Assembly (NCBI GenBank): GCA_016721625.1
Contig: JADKHR010000001.1
Location: 1,736,001-1,800,000, forward strand
Reading direction: 5' to 3'
Origin: Elusimicrobiota bacterium
Lineage (GTDB): Bacteria > Elusimicrobiota > Elusimicrobia > FEN-1173
Length of the DNA: 64,000 bases
Below, piece after piece: positions 1 through 9,377 of the stretch; position 1 is the first letter of the stretch, and each line of letters starts with the position of its first letter. Made by a program: the position numbers and the translations under genes. The notes under the pieces are model-generated. The model saw only the letters and a list, made by a program, of their open reading frames with translations, was not told where the DNA came from and did no database searches.

Positions 1-1128
1 CGTCTGGCCCTCGCGGTGGGCGCGCTCGGTCTTCTGCTGGCCTTCGGCCGCCATTGGTTTTTTTATCCCGCGCTCTCCACCTGGGTTCCTTTTCGCTGGA
101 TGAGCTTGCCCGCTCAAGCTATGGCCCTGGTGGGTTTGGCCGTCCCCATCCTTTGCGGGTTGGGTTTGGACCGGATCCGCTCTTCCCGGGTCCGATGGGG
201 CTTGGGAATGGTCGCTCTCTTGGATCTTGGCTTCTTCGCCTGGGGCGCCCAGGACACTTTGTCGTCCCGGGTGTATGAAGAACCTTCGACCACCGCGCGG
301 TTCATCCTCTCCCGAAAAACAGGAGACCGTTTCTTGGTATCTCCCCGCACAAGGGCGGTCGCGGGAGAGCAAGGGGTCGATCCATTGAGGGCCTGGCTAC
401 GATTGAAAGACACGCTTCTCCCAGACATCGGAATGGGGCAAGGTCTACTGGACGTCGCCGGCAACGAGGAGATGCGTTTTGCCGATTTCGACCGCGTGAT
501 CGATCAAATGGGGAGGTCCCCGTTATCTCCATGGCTGAACCTTTTCTCTGTCCGCCACGTGGTTTCTCGGGAGATCATTCCGGGCGCGCCGTGGGTTCTC
601 CGGAGAACGTCGGGTCCATTGGTCTACGAAAATACCGGCGCTTTTCCCCGTGCCTACGTGGCCCCTCGGGGTCGGGGGATGTCCGCGGAGGACGCCTTTC
701 GATTTTTGGGGGACCATCCGCACCATAACTCTCTCGAACAAGTTCTTCTGCCCGAGGGTTCGGAATCCATTGCGTCCGGGGGCCGGGGAGAGGCGGTTCT
801 TGAGACCGCTTCGGCCAACCGCCTCGTGTTCAACGTGACCGCCTCCTCTCCATCCTGGCTGGTGGTGGCGGACGCTTATGATCCCGAATGGCGCACCCGG
901 GTGAACGGCCGAGAGGTCCCGCTGTTACGGGCCAATTTTTTTCAGCGCGCCGTCCGGCTGGAAGGGGGAATCTCCACCGTCGAAATGATCTATCGCCCCC
1001 CCTTCTTTCGGTTCGCGCTCCTGGTGTCGGTCCTAGCGGGGCTGACCGCCGTGGTCCTTCTGTTGGGTCTGGCCCCGGCGGGGAAAGCATGGCGTCCCCG
1101 TCCGAGAATTTGTATGAAAGGAGCATGA
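1..1128 (+). CDS. YfhO-like membrane protein, C-terminal part (5'-truncated by window edge)
   Basis: The reading frame is open from base 1, so the gene starts outside the window. The visible 375 residues hold membrane segments at the start (about residues 1-65), a long extracytoplasmic part and a final membrane segment near residues 335-355. The stretch with VVADAYDPEWRTRVNG, followed by RANFFQRAV and a YRPP motif before the last helix, is the C-terminal signature of YfhO-type membrane proteins, which are GT-C-like proteins linked to cell-envelope glycan modification. The sugar donor and acceptor cannot be told from this fragment. Its stop codon overlaps the next start (ATGA), which suggests translational coupling to the phosphoesterase. 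Confidence 0.7.
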   Translation, partial: RLALAVGALGLLLAFGRHWFFYPALSTWVPFRWMSLPAQAMALVGLAVPILCGLGLDRIRSSRVRWGLGMVALLDLGFFAWGAQDTLSSRVYEEPSTTARFILSRKTGDRFLVSPRTRAVAGEQGVDPLRAWLRLKDTLLPDIGMGQGLLDVAGNEEMRFADFDRVIDQMGRSPLSPWLNLFSVRHVVSREIIPGAPWVLRRTSGPLVYENTGAFPRAYVAPRGRGMSAEDAFRFLGDHPHHNSLEQVLLPEGSESIASGGRGEAVLETASANRLVFNVTASSPSWLVVADAYDPEWRTRVNGREVPLLRANFFQRAVRLEGGISTVEMIYRPPFFRFALLVSVLAGLTAVVLLLGLAPAGKAWRPRPRICMKGA

Positions 1129-2084
1129 GCCTGAAAAAGGATCCCGCGACGTTTCGGCACCGGGAGCGCCGCCGTCTCCCCCGCCGTTGGAACGATCCTG
1201 TGTTCGGGTTACGGCGCCGTTACGTTTATGGCCTACCGGCCTTCCTCCTCTTGGTGTTCGGGCTCTTCGGTCTCTGGGCCTTCTGGTTGGAACCCTCCAG
1301 CCTGGTGGTCCGCGTTCACACGATCCCCCTCGATCGTTGGCCCGCGGGAGGGGGCCCGCTCCGCGTGGCCTGCATCGGCGACATCCACGGGGGATCGCCT
1401 TACATCGATCGGGCGAAGATCCAAGCTCTGGTGAAATTGACCAATAGGCAAAAGCCCGACCTGGTGGTTTTGCTTGGGGACTACGTCATCCTCGGGGTGT
1501 TGGGGGGTCATTTCATGGAGCCCGAGGAAGTGGCCGACGCGCTCCGCGGTTTCGACTCGCCCCTGGGCGTGTACGCGGTCCTCGGCAACCATGATTGGTG
1601 GTACAACGGCCCCCGCATGGCCCAGGCGTTGACGAACGTGGGGTACCGGGTGCTCCAGAACGAAAACGTGACGCTGTCTTTCAACGGACATCCCTTCCAT
1701 CTCGTGGGGCTCGAGGATGAATGGACCCGCCGTCCGGACGTCCTGAAGGTGTTGAGCCCGATCCCCGCCGGAGAGCCGACCATCGTTATCACTCACAACC
1801 CCGACGTCTTTCCAAAACTCCCGCCCGTCAACGGGGTGACCCTGTCGGCCCACACCCACGGCGGCCAAGTTCGCCTTCCTTTCATGGGAGCGCCCATCGT
1901 GCCCTCCCGTTACCGTCAACGCTATGTTTCCGGACACGTGGTGGAGGGGGATCAACAGATGTTCGTCACCTCCGGCGTGGGCACAAGCGTATTGCCTATT
2001 CGCTTTTGCGTTCCCCCTGAAGTGGCGGTCCTCACCTTGGCCCCGCCCGGCGGCGACCCTTCCCCGGCGAACCCTCGACCATGA
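1125..2084 (+). CDS. Membrane-anchored calcineurin-like metallophosphoesterase
   Basis: A 319-residue protein. The start at 1125 is chosen because GAAAGGAG lies just upstream and the ATG overlaps the previous stop by 4 bp. An Arg-rich cytoplasmic N-terminus leads into one membrane helix near residues 30-52 and then a metallophosphoesterase domain. The metal ligands are seen in order: GDIHGG, LLGDYV, LGNHDWW, ITHNP and AHTHGGQ. This is the YkuE/YaeI-like pattern of membrane-tethered phosphoesterases, some of which act on lipid headgroup phosphates. The substrate here is unknown. Overlap with the YfhO-like gene suggests an envelope role (inference). Confidence 0.85.
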   Translation: MSLKKDPATFRHRERRRLPRRWNDPVFGLRRRYVYGLPAFLLLVFGLFGLWAFWLEPSSLVVRVHTIPLDRWPAGGGPLRVACIGDIHGGSPYIDRAKIQALVKLTNRQKPDLVVLLGDYVILGVLGGHFMEPEEVADALRGFDSPLGVYAVLGNHDWWYNGPRMAQALTNVGYRVLQNENVTLSFNGHPFHLVGLEDEWTRRPDVLKVLSPIPAGEPTIVITHNPDVFPKLPPVNGVTLSAHTHGGQVRLPFMGAPIVPSRYRQRYVSGHVVEGDQQMFVTSGVGTSVLPIRFCVPPEVAVLTLAPPGGDPSPANPRP

Positions 2085-2108
2085 ACATGTTTTCCTTCCC
2101 GTCTCTTT

Positions 2109-2117
2109 TGATAAAAT
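2109..2117 (+). promoter_or_regulatory. Extended -10 promoter (TG-A-TAAAAT) before serS
   Basis: TTTTGATAAAAT gives an extended -10 element with no good -35. The same TGnTAAAAT form recurs at 11008, 57388 and 59516. The expected transcription start falls at about 2124, at or next to the serS ATG at 2125, so the mRNA may be leaderless. Confidence 0.5.
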
Positions 2118-2124
2118 GGCCGCC

Positions 2125-3423
2125 ATGCTAGACATTAAGTTCCTTCGCTCTTCTCCCGACAACGTTCGCGCTTCCGTTGAAAATCGCGGCGGGCGATACG
2201 CGCCCGCCCTGGAAGAATGGTTCACTCTCGACAAGGACCTCCGATCCGTGATGGCGGAGGTGGAACCCCTGCGGGCGCGTCGTAACCAAGCGGCCGATGA
2301 AATGGGACGCCTGAAGCGGGAGAAACAGGATACCTCCGCCCTGTTAAAGGAGATGGAGGAATTGAAAGCCCGCCTCAAAGGTTTGGAGGAGCGGGTGGGC
2401 CAGCAGGAGGGAAAAGTCCAGGCCGCCCTCTTGGGGCTCCCCAACCTTCCCCACGACACGGTTCCTATCGGAAAAAGCGCCGCGGAGAACCGCGATGCGC
2501 GCCGCTGGGGCACCCCTCGGACCTTCGATTTTCAACCCAAAGACCACCAGGAGTTGGGCGAGAAACTCGGCCTGATGGATTTCAGCCGGGCGGCGAAACT
2601 GTCCGGGGCCCGTTTCGCGCTTTTGACCGGCGTCGGGGCGAGGCTGGAGCGGGCCCTCATCAACTTCATGTTGGACCTGCACACGACGGCGCACGGCTAC
2701 ACCGAAGTATTTCCGCCATTCCTGGTCACCCGCCAGACCATGATGGGAACGGGACAACTTCCAAAGTTCGAAGAAGAGCTCTATGCGACCAAAGACGACG
2801 ATCTTTTCTTGATTCCCACGGCCGAAGTCCCGCTCACTAACCTCTATCGGGACGAGGCGCTGGAGGAGGGCCGCCTGCCGCGAGCTCTCTGCGCCTACAC
2901 GGCCTGTTTTCGCCGGGAGTCGGGAACCTACGGCAAAGACACGCGGGGCCTCACCCGCAACCACCAATTCAACAAGATCGAACTGGTTCGGTTCGTCCGC
3001 CCCGAAGACAGTCTGAAAGAACTGGAGCTGTTGACGGGGCACGCGGAGGAAGTTTTGCGGCGCCTGGGCCTGCCCTACCGGGTGTTGGAGCTTTGCACGG
3101 GCGATCTGGGGTTTTCCTCCGCAAAAACCTACGACTTGGAAGTGTGGGCCCCGGGCGAGAACGGGGGGAAAGGCCAATGGCGGGAGATTTCTTCCTGTTC
3201 CAGTTTCACGGATTTTCAAGCCCGTCGGATCGGACTGCGCGTTAAAAAAGGCGATGGAACCCGGACCCTTCTGCATACCCTGAATGGCTCGGGGGTGGCG
3301 GTGGGCCGCACCATGGCGGCGATCCTGGAAAACTACCAGGAGGCCGACGGGACCGTGACGGTGCCGGAAGCCCTCCGACCCTACCTGAAATTGGACCGGC
3401 TGACCCCGGGCGGAGGTTTGTAA
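2125..3423 (+). CDS. serS: Seryl-tRNA synthetase
   Basis: A 432-residue class II aminoacyl-tRNA synthetase that charges tRNA-Ser. It begins with MLDIKFLRSSPDNVRASV, typical for SerRS. A long helical arm (about residues 30-110) has the heptad-like charged pattern of the tRNA-binding coiled coil. The serine-pocket TAEVPLTN, motif 2 (FRRESGTYGKDTRGLTRNHQF) and motif 3 (GSGVAVGRTMAAILENYQ) are all present, and length is normal. The ATG at 2116, nine bases earlier and in frame, is an alternative start. There is no Shine-Dalgarno, in keeping with a possible leaderless message. Three tRNA-Ser sequences occur in this window, one of them partial. Confidence 0.97.
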   Translation: MLDIKFLRSSPDNVRASVENRGGRYAPALEEWFTLDKDLRSVMAEVEPLRARRNQAADEMGRLKREKQDTSALLKEMEELKARLKGLEERVGQQEGKVQAALLGLPNLPHDTVPIGKSAAENRDARRWGTPRTFDFQPKDHQELGEKLGLMDFSRAAKLSGARFALLTGVGARLERALINFMLDLHTTAHGYTEVFPPFLVTRQTMMGTGQLPKFEEELYATKDDDLFLIPTAEVPLTNLYRDEALEEGRLPRALCAYTACFRRESGTYGKDTRGLTRNHQFNKIELVRFVRPEDSLKELELLTGHAEEVLRRLGLPYRVLELCTGDLGFSSAKTYDLEVWAPGENGGKGQWREISSCSSFTDFQARRIGLRVKKGDGTRTLLHTLNGSGVAVGRTMAAILENYQEADGTVTVPEALRPYLKLDRLTPGGGL

Positions 3424-3440
3424 GCGGTGAGGAGGGGGCG

Positions 3441-3986
3441 ATGATGAAAGCGTTGATCAAGGGCGGCTTGTTGGGCGGTCTCGCCATGTTTATCTGGGGG
3501 ACGATTTCCTGGACGGTTCTCCCCTGGCGGCGGACTAGTTTCAGGACCTTCACCGACGAAAACGCCGTCGCCCAGGTCCTGGTGGCGAACGCCCCACGTC
3601 GGGGCGTCTACGTTTTGCCGAACCCTTTTCGCGCGGGATCCCTTCCCGTGGACGGTCCCCAAGCTTTCGTCACCTTTGACGAACGGCGCCCGGATTCCCG
3701 GGGCCGACCGTTGGGCGGTGGATTGTTGATCAATCTTCTGGGAGGGGTCTGTTTGACCTGGCTCTTGATCCAGGCGAAATTGGGGTATTGGGGCCGGGTG
3801 GCTTCGGCCACGGCGGCGGGGCTTTTCGCGGGGGTCGTCAGCGATCTCCCCAATTGGAATTGGTGGAATTTTCCCACCGGCTACACCGTCGTCTCCGTCT
3901 TGGACCATACCCTCGCGGGTTTTCTCGCCGGGCTGGTCATCGCCTGGGCCCTTCAAGAGCCGGTTAAAACGATTCTCCCCGAATGA
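3441..3986 (+). CDS. Conserved-looking membrane protein of unknown function
   Basis: A 181-residue protein with a GAGGAGG-type ribosome site just before ATG 3441 (3444 is also possible). A hydrophobic helix spans residues 5-27 (GGLLGGLAMFIWGTISWTVL), then a soluble loop with PNPF, then three or so helices between residue 90 and the end. The N-terminal glycine-rich helix followed by a small loop and three helices resembles small membrane proteins found in many environmental genomes. No function can be assigned. It overlaps the next gene by 4 bp (ATGA). Confidence 0.6.
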   Translation: MMKALIKGGLLGGLAMFIWGTISWTVLPWRRTSFRTFTDENAVAQVLVANAPRRGVYVLPNPFRAGSLPVDGPQAFVTFDERRPDSRGRPLGGGLLINLLGGVCLTWLLIQAKLGYWGRVASATAAGLFAGVVSDLPNWNWWNFPTGYTVVSVLDHTLAGFLAGLVIAWALQEPVKTILPE

Positions 3987-5289
3987 CGTCCCGCTTCTGT
4001 CGAAGTTTTATGGCCCTGACGCTTCTGTTGGCCGTTTCCCCCGCCGGAGCCGCTGTTCTCGCCAAAAAGGACCGGCGATATTTGAGCGGAGTGTATAAAG
4101 ACACCTGGGCCTGCCTGGCCCACTTCGTCAGCCCGAAAACAGGGCTTCCCTACGATTCCAGCCGTCGGCTCCCCGCGACCTCGACCACCAACATCGGGTT
4201 TTATCTGGCCGCCTGCGCCGTGGCCGGGCGGACCGGGCTCCTGCCGGCGCCTGAGGCCCGTGCCCGGATCGAAGCCGCGTTGACCAGTCTTGAAAAAATC
4301 CCGAAATTCCTGGGGGGATTTCCCGTCACGTGGGTGAACGCGGAAACGCTTCAACCGACGGAAAACCAATTTTCCACCGTGGATCATTTATCCAATCTCA
4401 CGGCGGGCCTGCTGGTGGTCAAAGGGATTGTCCCGGAATTGGCGGGGCGCATCGATAAAATCCTGACACCCATGAATTGGGGAGACCTCTATGATCCTGC
4501 CCGGGGTTGGTTCAAGGGCGGCTGGCGTTTGGATAAAAAAGATTTCGATGTTCAACAAAAGGGATGGGACTGGTACTACAGCTATTTGGGGGCCGATACG
4601 CGTTTCGGCAGTTTTTGGGCCGTCGCCACCGGACAGGTTCCGCCGGAAAGCTGGTCGGCCCTGAACCGCGCCCAGGAAACCAAATACAATTTTTCCTATC
4701 TGGTCCCCGGGTGGCAGGGAGGCGGTCTCTTTATGCAATGCGTCACGGGGATCTTTCTGGACGAGCGCGCCACGGACATCGGGAAATCCGCGGCCGACTT
4801 CGCCTGGGCCCAGATTCTTCACGCCGACCGGATCGGATCGCCCGCCTGGGGTTGGTCCGCCTCGGAGAGTCCCAATGGCAAGGACTATCTCGGCTGGGGC
4901 GCCATCACCGACGCCGTGGTCACACCCCACGCGGCGGGCCTGGCCTCCATCTATTACCCTGCCCGGGCCGCCAGCAACCTCCGCTGGCTGGAAAGCAGGG
5001 CGCCCGCGCCCCGTTTAAAGAGGAAGGGCGTTCCTATCCCTTCGGTTTTCGCGACAGCCTGAATTGGCGAAACGGCCAAGTGTCCGGAACCACTCTCTGT
5101 CTGGACCAGGGAATGATGTTCTTGTCCCTGGCCAATCTCCTTCACGATGGGATTCTCTGGAAAGCGGTCGGGGTGGACCCCCATGTTCAGCGCGCCCTGA
5201 AAGAAATCTCGGACTACGCCACCGCGAACCCGACCCAACTTCAGCTCTTCGCCGAACGGGATTCCCCGGCCCCTCGCCGGAAGAAGTGA
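3983..5289 (+). CDS. Secreted glycoamylase-like protein (frameshifted near 5010)
   Basis: Begins at ATG 3983, overlapping the preceding stop. A signal peptide is visible (cleavage near AGAAVLA). The first frame ends at 5062, but the sequence expected after about residue 340 continues in another frame to 5289, with FGFRDSLNWRNGQVSG and LDQGMMFLSLANLL. WGWSASESPNG, YLGWG and TPHAAGLA followed by FRDS and LDQGM match the pattern of the glycoamylase-like/DUF3131 (alpha/alpha)6-barrel group, which acts on beta-glucans or related polymers. One missing base near 5000-5020, in a run of GCGCCCGCGCCCCG, would restore one protein of about 434 residues. Either a sequencing error or a recent mutation fits. 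Confidence 0.65.
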
Positions 5290-5301
5290 AACCGCGCGGA
5301 G

Positions 5302-5330
5302 TTGACAAATAACTCCCCTCTCGATATATT
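5302..5330 (+). promoter_or_regulatory. Sigma-70-type promoter TTGACA-17-TATATT
   Basis: TTGACA at 5302-5307 and TATATT at 5325-5330 with a 17-base spacer. It lies just after the glycoamylase-like gene and drives the hypothetical gene at 5460, leaving a leader of about 120 bases. Confidence 0.75.
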
Positions 5331-5459
5331 GTCTCTCAATGGAAGGGCATCCCCTCTGTGGCCCCGCTCTTTTTTCATCCTGCGGCCCGTTCCCCCGGTG
5401 TTGGACCCCGGAGGCGTCGCGCCGTCTCTGGACGGAAAACAGGTGACGGTATAACCCCC

Positions 5460-6071
5460 ATGGCCCGCGTTCCCTTCCGCTCTTCCCGAACCGAATCGCG
5501 TCCCGCCTCCTCGCTTCAGCGAATCGGCGGCTCCTCTCTGGTGGCGTTGGGGACCATCGCCGCGCTCGGCTATTTCTTTCTTCCCGTTTTTCGATCGGAA
5601 TCGCCCGCCGACCTTCCGGCTCATTTCCGCGCCCATCGCGCGGACTTCAATGCCTTGCGGGATCGACTGGCGGCCGAGCCGTCCTTGGAGGCCGTCGGGG
5701 TGGACAATGTTGAAGACTTCTGGCTTTTCGACGGACATTGGACCGCTTCCGGCAACCGTTTCCTCGCGTACACCCGGTCGGAAATGCTGGAAGCGGTGGG
5801 TCTTGCTCCGGCCAGGTACCAGGCCTATTTGGACCTTCTCGGCAAGGTTCACGCCTACCGCGTGGTTCGCCAGAGCGCCCGAGGCGTTCCGCTCCGGGGA
5901 AGTATTTTTCTTTTCCCCCGCCCCTCCGATGGAGGGAGAGGCGATCCCGTGATGATATTTTCCGAGCGCGCGCCGGAGCCTCTCCTCCCGCTGGAACGCG
6001 CCCGGCGGGCCAGGCAAACCGCCTACGCCCGGTTGGACGACGGCTGGTACGTCGGTTTCTCCCACCGATAA
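5460..6071 (+). CDS. Hypothetical single-pass membrane protein
   Basis: A 203-residue protein. ATG 5460 is preferred over the in-frame GTG 5358 because the extra 34 residues look non-coding. Neither has a strong ribosome site. A short Arg-rich N-terminus is followed by one hydrophobic segment (SLVALGTIAALGYFFLPVF) and then a soluble, mostly helical domain with a VDNVEDFWLFDGHW segment. I recognise no family. The gene has its own promoter upstream and ends about 100 bases before the helicase gene. Confidence 0.55.
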   Translation: MARVPFRSSRTESRPASSLQRIGGSSLVALGTIAALGYFFLPVFRSESPADLPAHFRAHRADFNALRDRLAAEPSLEAVGVDNVEDFWLFDGHWTASGNRFLAYTRSEMLEAVGLAPARYQAYLDLLGKVHAYRVVRQSARGVPLRGSIFLFPRPSDGGRGDPVMIFSERAPEPLLPLERARRARQTAYARLDDGWYVGFSHR

Positions 6072-6172
6072 GTTTTCCCCGGAAATGACATAATGGTCGT
6101 CCGGCCGCCCCTCGGCCGCCTTTGACAAGGCGTTGGGGAGAGGCCGAAGGCCCCAACGGCAAGGAGATGTCC

Positions 6173-7393
6173 ATGGCTTTTGACGAACTCAATTTTCATC
6201 CCGATATCATGCGCGCCGTGGAGGCTCTCGGCTGGCAAGATCCCACGCCCATTCAGCAGCAAGCGATTCCGCCGGTTTTGGAAGGCCGGGACGTCCTGGG
6301 CGCGGCCCAGACCGGAAGCGGAAAAACCGGGGCCTTCGCCCTGCCGATTTTAAACCATTTACTGACGGGGGAAAAACCCGGCCCCCGCGTGTTGGTTTTG
6401 GTCCCCACCCGGGAGCTGGCGTCCCAGGTGGATCAAACCTTCCAAGACTGCGCGCGGTTCACCCACATTAAAGTGGCCACCATCATCGGCGGCGTCGGTT
6501 ACGATCAGCAACGGCGCGCCGTGGCCGAGGGCGCCCAGGTGATCGTGGCGACGCCGGGCCGACTTTTGGATCATCTTCAGAGCCGCGCGTTTACCCTCGC
6601 GCGCGTGGATCATGTGGTGTTGGACGAAGCGGACCGGATGCTGGACATGGGTTTTCTCCCCGACATCAAAGCCATCCTTCAACGTGTTCCGGCGGAGCGG
6701 CAGACGCTGATGTTCTCCGCGACCCTTGACGCTTCCATCGAACGCATTGCGTCCTTTGCATTGAAAGATCCCCTTCGAATCGAGGTGGCCCGCCCCGCCA
6801 CGGTGGCGGAAGGCATCAGCCAAGTTCTTTACCCGATCATCCAAGAGCAAAAGAACGATCTTTTGGTGACTCTCCTACGCAACACGGAAATGCGCTCGGT
6901 TTTGGTGTTCACCCGAACCAAACACGGGGCGGACCGTTTGGCGCACCGCCTCGACATGGCGGGTTACCGCTCCGAGGTCCTTCACTCCAACCGCACGCAA
7001 AGGGAACGGACGGAGGCCATGGAAAAGTTCCGGCAAGGGAAGTCCCAAATCCTCGTGGCCACCGATATCGCCGCCCGAGGCATCGATGTCAAGGACATCT
7101 CCCACGTCATCAACTTCGACGTCCCCCAACACCCCGAAGACTATGTCCACCGCGTGGGCCGAACGGCCCGGGCCTACGGCGTGGGGGACGCCATCACCTT
7201 GATGGACCCCCTGGAGCAGGTGTTCGTGACGGACATCGAACGTTTCACAGGGCTTGTTTTTCCGCGCGCCATCGTGCCGAACTTTGCCTACAAGATCCCG
7301 CCCAAACTGGACGCGCCTAAACCCACCAACAAGACCTCCTGGGACCGGGTTTGGAGCCGCGGCCACACGAACGCGCTTCGCCGCCGCCGCTAA
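6173..7393 (+). CDS. DEAD-box RNA helicase (RhlE-like)
   Basis: A 406-residue ATP-dependent RNA helicase core with a short basic tail. ATG 6173 sits six bases after AAGGAG (6161-6166); ATG 6167 is an in-frame alternative. Motifs in order: phenylalanine upstream of the Q motif, PTPIQQQAIP, AQTGSGKT (Walker A), PTRELA, TPGR, DEADRMLDMGF, SAT, and HRVGRTARA. The C-terminus ends with RSRGHTNALRRRR-like basic residues, as in RhlE proteins that bind structured RNA. Likely roles are ribosome assembly or RNA turnover. Assignment within the DEAD-box family (RhlE or SrmB) is not certain. Confidence 0.93.
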   Translation: MAFDELNFHPDIMRAVEALGWQDPTPIQQQAIPPVLEGRDVLGAAQTGSGKTGAFALPILNHLLTGEKPGPRVLVLVPTRELASQVDQTFQDCARFTHIKVATIIGGVGYDQQRRAVAEGAQVIVATPGRLLDHLQSRAFTLARVDHVVLDEADRMLDMGFLPDIKAILQRVPAERQTLMFSATLDASIERIASFALKDPLRIEVARPATVAEGISQVLYPIIQEQKNDLLVTLLRNTEMRSVLVFTRTKHGADRLAHRLDMAGYRSEVLHSNRTQRERTEAMEKFRQGKSQILVATDIAARGIDVKDISHVINFDVPQHPEDYVHRVGRTARAYGVGDAITLMDPLEQVFVTDIERFTGLVFPRAIVPNFAYKIPPKLDAPKPTNKTSWDRVWSRGHTNALRRRR

Positions 7394-7445
7394 TCGTTTC
7401 CCTGGGAGCGATCCCCCCTTCCGAGAAAATATTTTTATCAAGGGA

Positions 7446-7474
7446 TTGAAATCCTGGCGTTCGCGGGCTATACT
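7446..7474 (+). promoter_or_regulatory. Promoter TTGAAA-17-TATACT before pilB
   Basis: TTGAAA at 7446-7451 and TATACT at 7469-7474 with a 17-base spacer, 35 bases before the pilB start. Confidence 0.75.
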
Positions 7475-7508
7475 CAAAACGCGAATTGAGAAAATGAGAC
7501 GAAGCTAA

Positions 7509-9344
7509 ATGGCACAAAAAGTAACTTCCGGAACACGCAAATCTATTAAGGACATTCTCTCGGATGCCCATGTGGCCGCCCCTATGGATCTGAACCGGGC
7601 GGAGCAAGAGGCTCTCCGGAGCCAGCGTCCCATCCATCAAGCGCTGGTCGACATGGGCCTGGCCGACAAAATGGCGGTCCTTCAGGCTCTGGCGGCCGAA
7701 TGGAACGTCCAAGCCATCGCCCTGGAAGAAGTGACCGTTCATCCGGACGTGGCGAAATTGGTTCCGGATGCGATCGCGCGAAAAAATTCCATCATGCCGT
7801 TCATTCGAGAGGATGGCGTTATCCTGGTGGTCATGGCGGACCCCCGGGATCCCCTGCTCCTGGAAGACATCCGGATGAAGACCGGGGATGAAGTGAAGGC
7901 CTTTCTGGCCATGCCCGCGGATATCGAGAAGGAATTGGATCGGGTGTACGGCACCACTCTGGACCACGAAGCTCCGGCCACCGACGCCCAGCTGAGCGAC
8001 GCCGCGGAGGAAAAGACCCGGGAGATCATGGAATCCTTCCGGGATTCCGACCAGGTCGAGGCCGTTTCTCGGAAGACGGACCTCCTGGAGGTCGACGCTT
8101 CAGCCCCGGAGGTCGAACGGATCGTTAATGCCATGATTCTCTCGGCCATTCAACAGAAAGCTTCCGACATCCATATCGAGCCGATCGAAGACCCCGCCGG
8201 AAAAAAGTCCCGGGTGATCGTGCGTTTTCGGATCGACGGGTTCTTAAAGGAAGCCCCCTTCCGCATTCCCTGGGTTTTTCGCCAGGCCATTTTGGCCAAG
8301 ATCAAGATCATGACCCAAAGCATGAACCTGACGGAACGGCGGATTCCACAGTCGGGCCGCATCGAGGTGCTGGCCAAGGGGCGCCCCATCGAGTTCCGGG
8401 TGGAAACCATCCCGACGGTTTACGGGGAATCGGCCAGTTTGCGGATGCTCGACAGGAAAAATGTCCAAGTGGACATCAATAAACTTGGTTTTCTCCCCGA
8501 CATTCTCCAGCGGGTCTTGGATCAGTTGAGGGGCGTGGGGGGAAAGAAAAATTTCGGGATGATTCTCGTGACCGGGCCCACGGGTTCGGGAAAAACCACT
8601 ACGCTGTATGCCTGCCTGAACCATATCAACCGGCCGGACATACGAATCTTGACGGCGGAAAACCCCGTGGAGTATAACATCGACGGGATTATCCAAGTGG
8701 CGGTCAACCCCGACATCAGCTTGGGGAAAGATCGGGTTTTTAACTTCGCCACGGCCCTCCGTTCTTTTCTTCGCCTCGATCCTGACGTCATCATGGTCGG
8801 CGAAATTCGGGATAAGGAAACCGCCACCATCGCCATGGAAGCGGCCATGACGGGTCACTTGGTTCTCTCGACGATTCACACCAACGATGCCGCCTCCACC
8901 GTTTCACGCCTGGCCGAAATGGGTCCGCCCGCCTACCTGGTCTCCAGCACATTAAAGGCGGTGCTCGCCCAGCGGCTTTGCCGGACGCTCTGCGCCGAAT
9001 GCAAAGTTCCGGTGGCGCCCACGGCTGACGAAAAGGAGATTTTCCGCATGAATGGTTTTGAACTGCCCGATGACACCGTGGTCTACGCGGGCAAGGGATG
9101 CAAGGCCTGTAACGGCACCGGGCACAAGGGTCGCCTCGGGATCCACGAACTTCTCATTATGGACGAGACGGTTCGCCGGGTGGCGCTCTCGGACCTCACG
9201 GCGGACAGCATCCGGAACGCGGCCATCTTCCATTCACCCCAACGGATGCGGACCATGGTGCAAGACGGACTGATCAAGGTCCTTCAAGGAACAACCACCT
9301 TAAACGAGGTTCTGGGTTCGGTTGTGGAGGAAAAAGAGGCGTAG
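7509..9344 (+). CDS. pilB: Type IV pilus / type II secretion assembly ATPase (PilB/GspE family)
   Basis: A 611-residue hexameric traffic ATPase that powers pilus extension or pseudopilus assembly at the inner membrane. An N-terminal MshEN-like domain (about residues 30-150) is followed by the N2 domain with ASDIHIEP. The ATPase core has Walker A GPTGSGKTT (residues 356-364), an Asp box, Walker B (LRLDPDVIMVGEIRD) and the His box (TGHLVLSTIHTND). Four cysteines in two pairs near residues 485-530 form the zinc motif typical of PilB/GspE. No other pilus gene lies in the window, so pilus and type II secretion roles cannot be separated. Confidence 0.93.
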   Translation: MAQKVTSGTRKSIKDILSDAHVAAPMDLNRAEQEALRSQRPIHQALVDMGLADKMAVLQALAAEWNVQAIALEEVTVHPDVAKLVPDAIARKNSIMPFIREDGVILVVMADPRDPLLLEDIRMKTGDEVKAFLAMPADIEKELDRVYGTTLDHEAPATDAQLSDAAEEKTREIMESFRDSDQVEAVSRKTDLLEVDASAPEVERIVNAMILSAIQQKASDIHIEPIEDPAGKKSRVIVRFRIDGFLKEAPFRIPWVFRQAILAKIKIMTQSMNLTERRIPQSGRIEVLAKGRPIEFRVETIPTVYGESASLRMLDRKNVQVDINKLGFLPDILQRVLDQLRGVGGKKNFGMILVTGPTGSGKTTTLYACLNHINRPDIRILTAENPVEYNIDGIIQVAVNPDISLGKDRVFNFATALRSFLRLDPDVIMVGEIRDKETATIAMEAAMTGHLVLSTIHTNDAASTVSRLAEMGPPAYLVSSTLKAVLAQRLCRTLCAECKVPVAPTADEKEIFRMNGFELPDDTVVYAGKGCKACNGTGHKGRLGIHELLIMDETVRRVALSDLTADSIRNAAIFHSPQRMRTMVQDGLIKVLQGTTTLNEVLGSVVEEKEA

Positions 9345-9377
9345 TTTTCCGTCGGCCAATCCCCCGCCTACCACCCC

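Noticed and set aside
1233..2513. Long - strand open frame (426 codons) opposite the phosphoesterase and serS
   Set aside because: It is the mirror of two clearly coding genes with all their motifs on the + strand; it has no recognisable domain.
6122..6130. TTTGACAAGG as a -35 for the helicase gene
   Set aside because: No -10 hexamer is found at a proper distance downstream.
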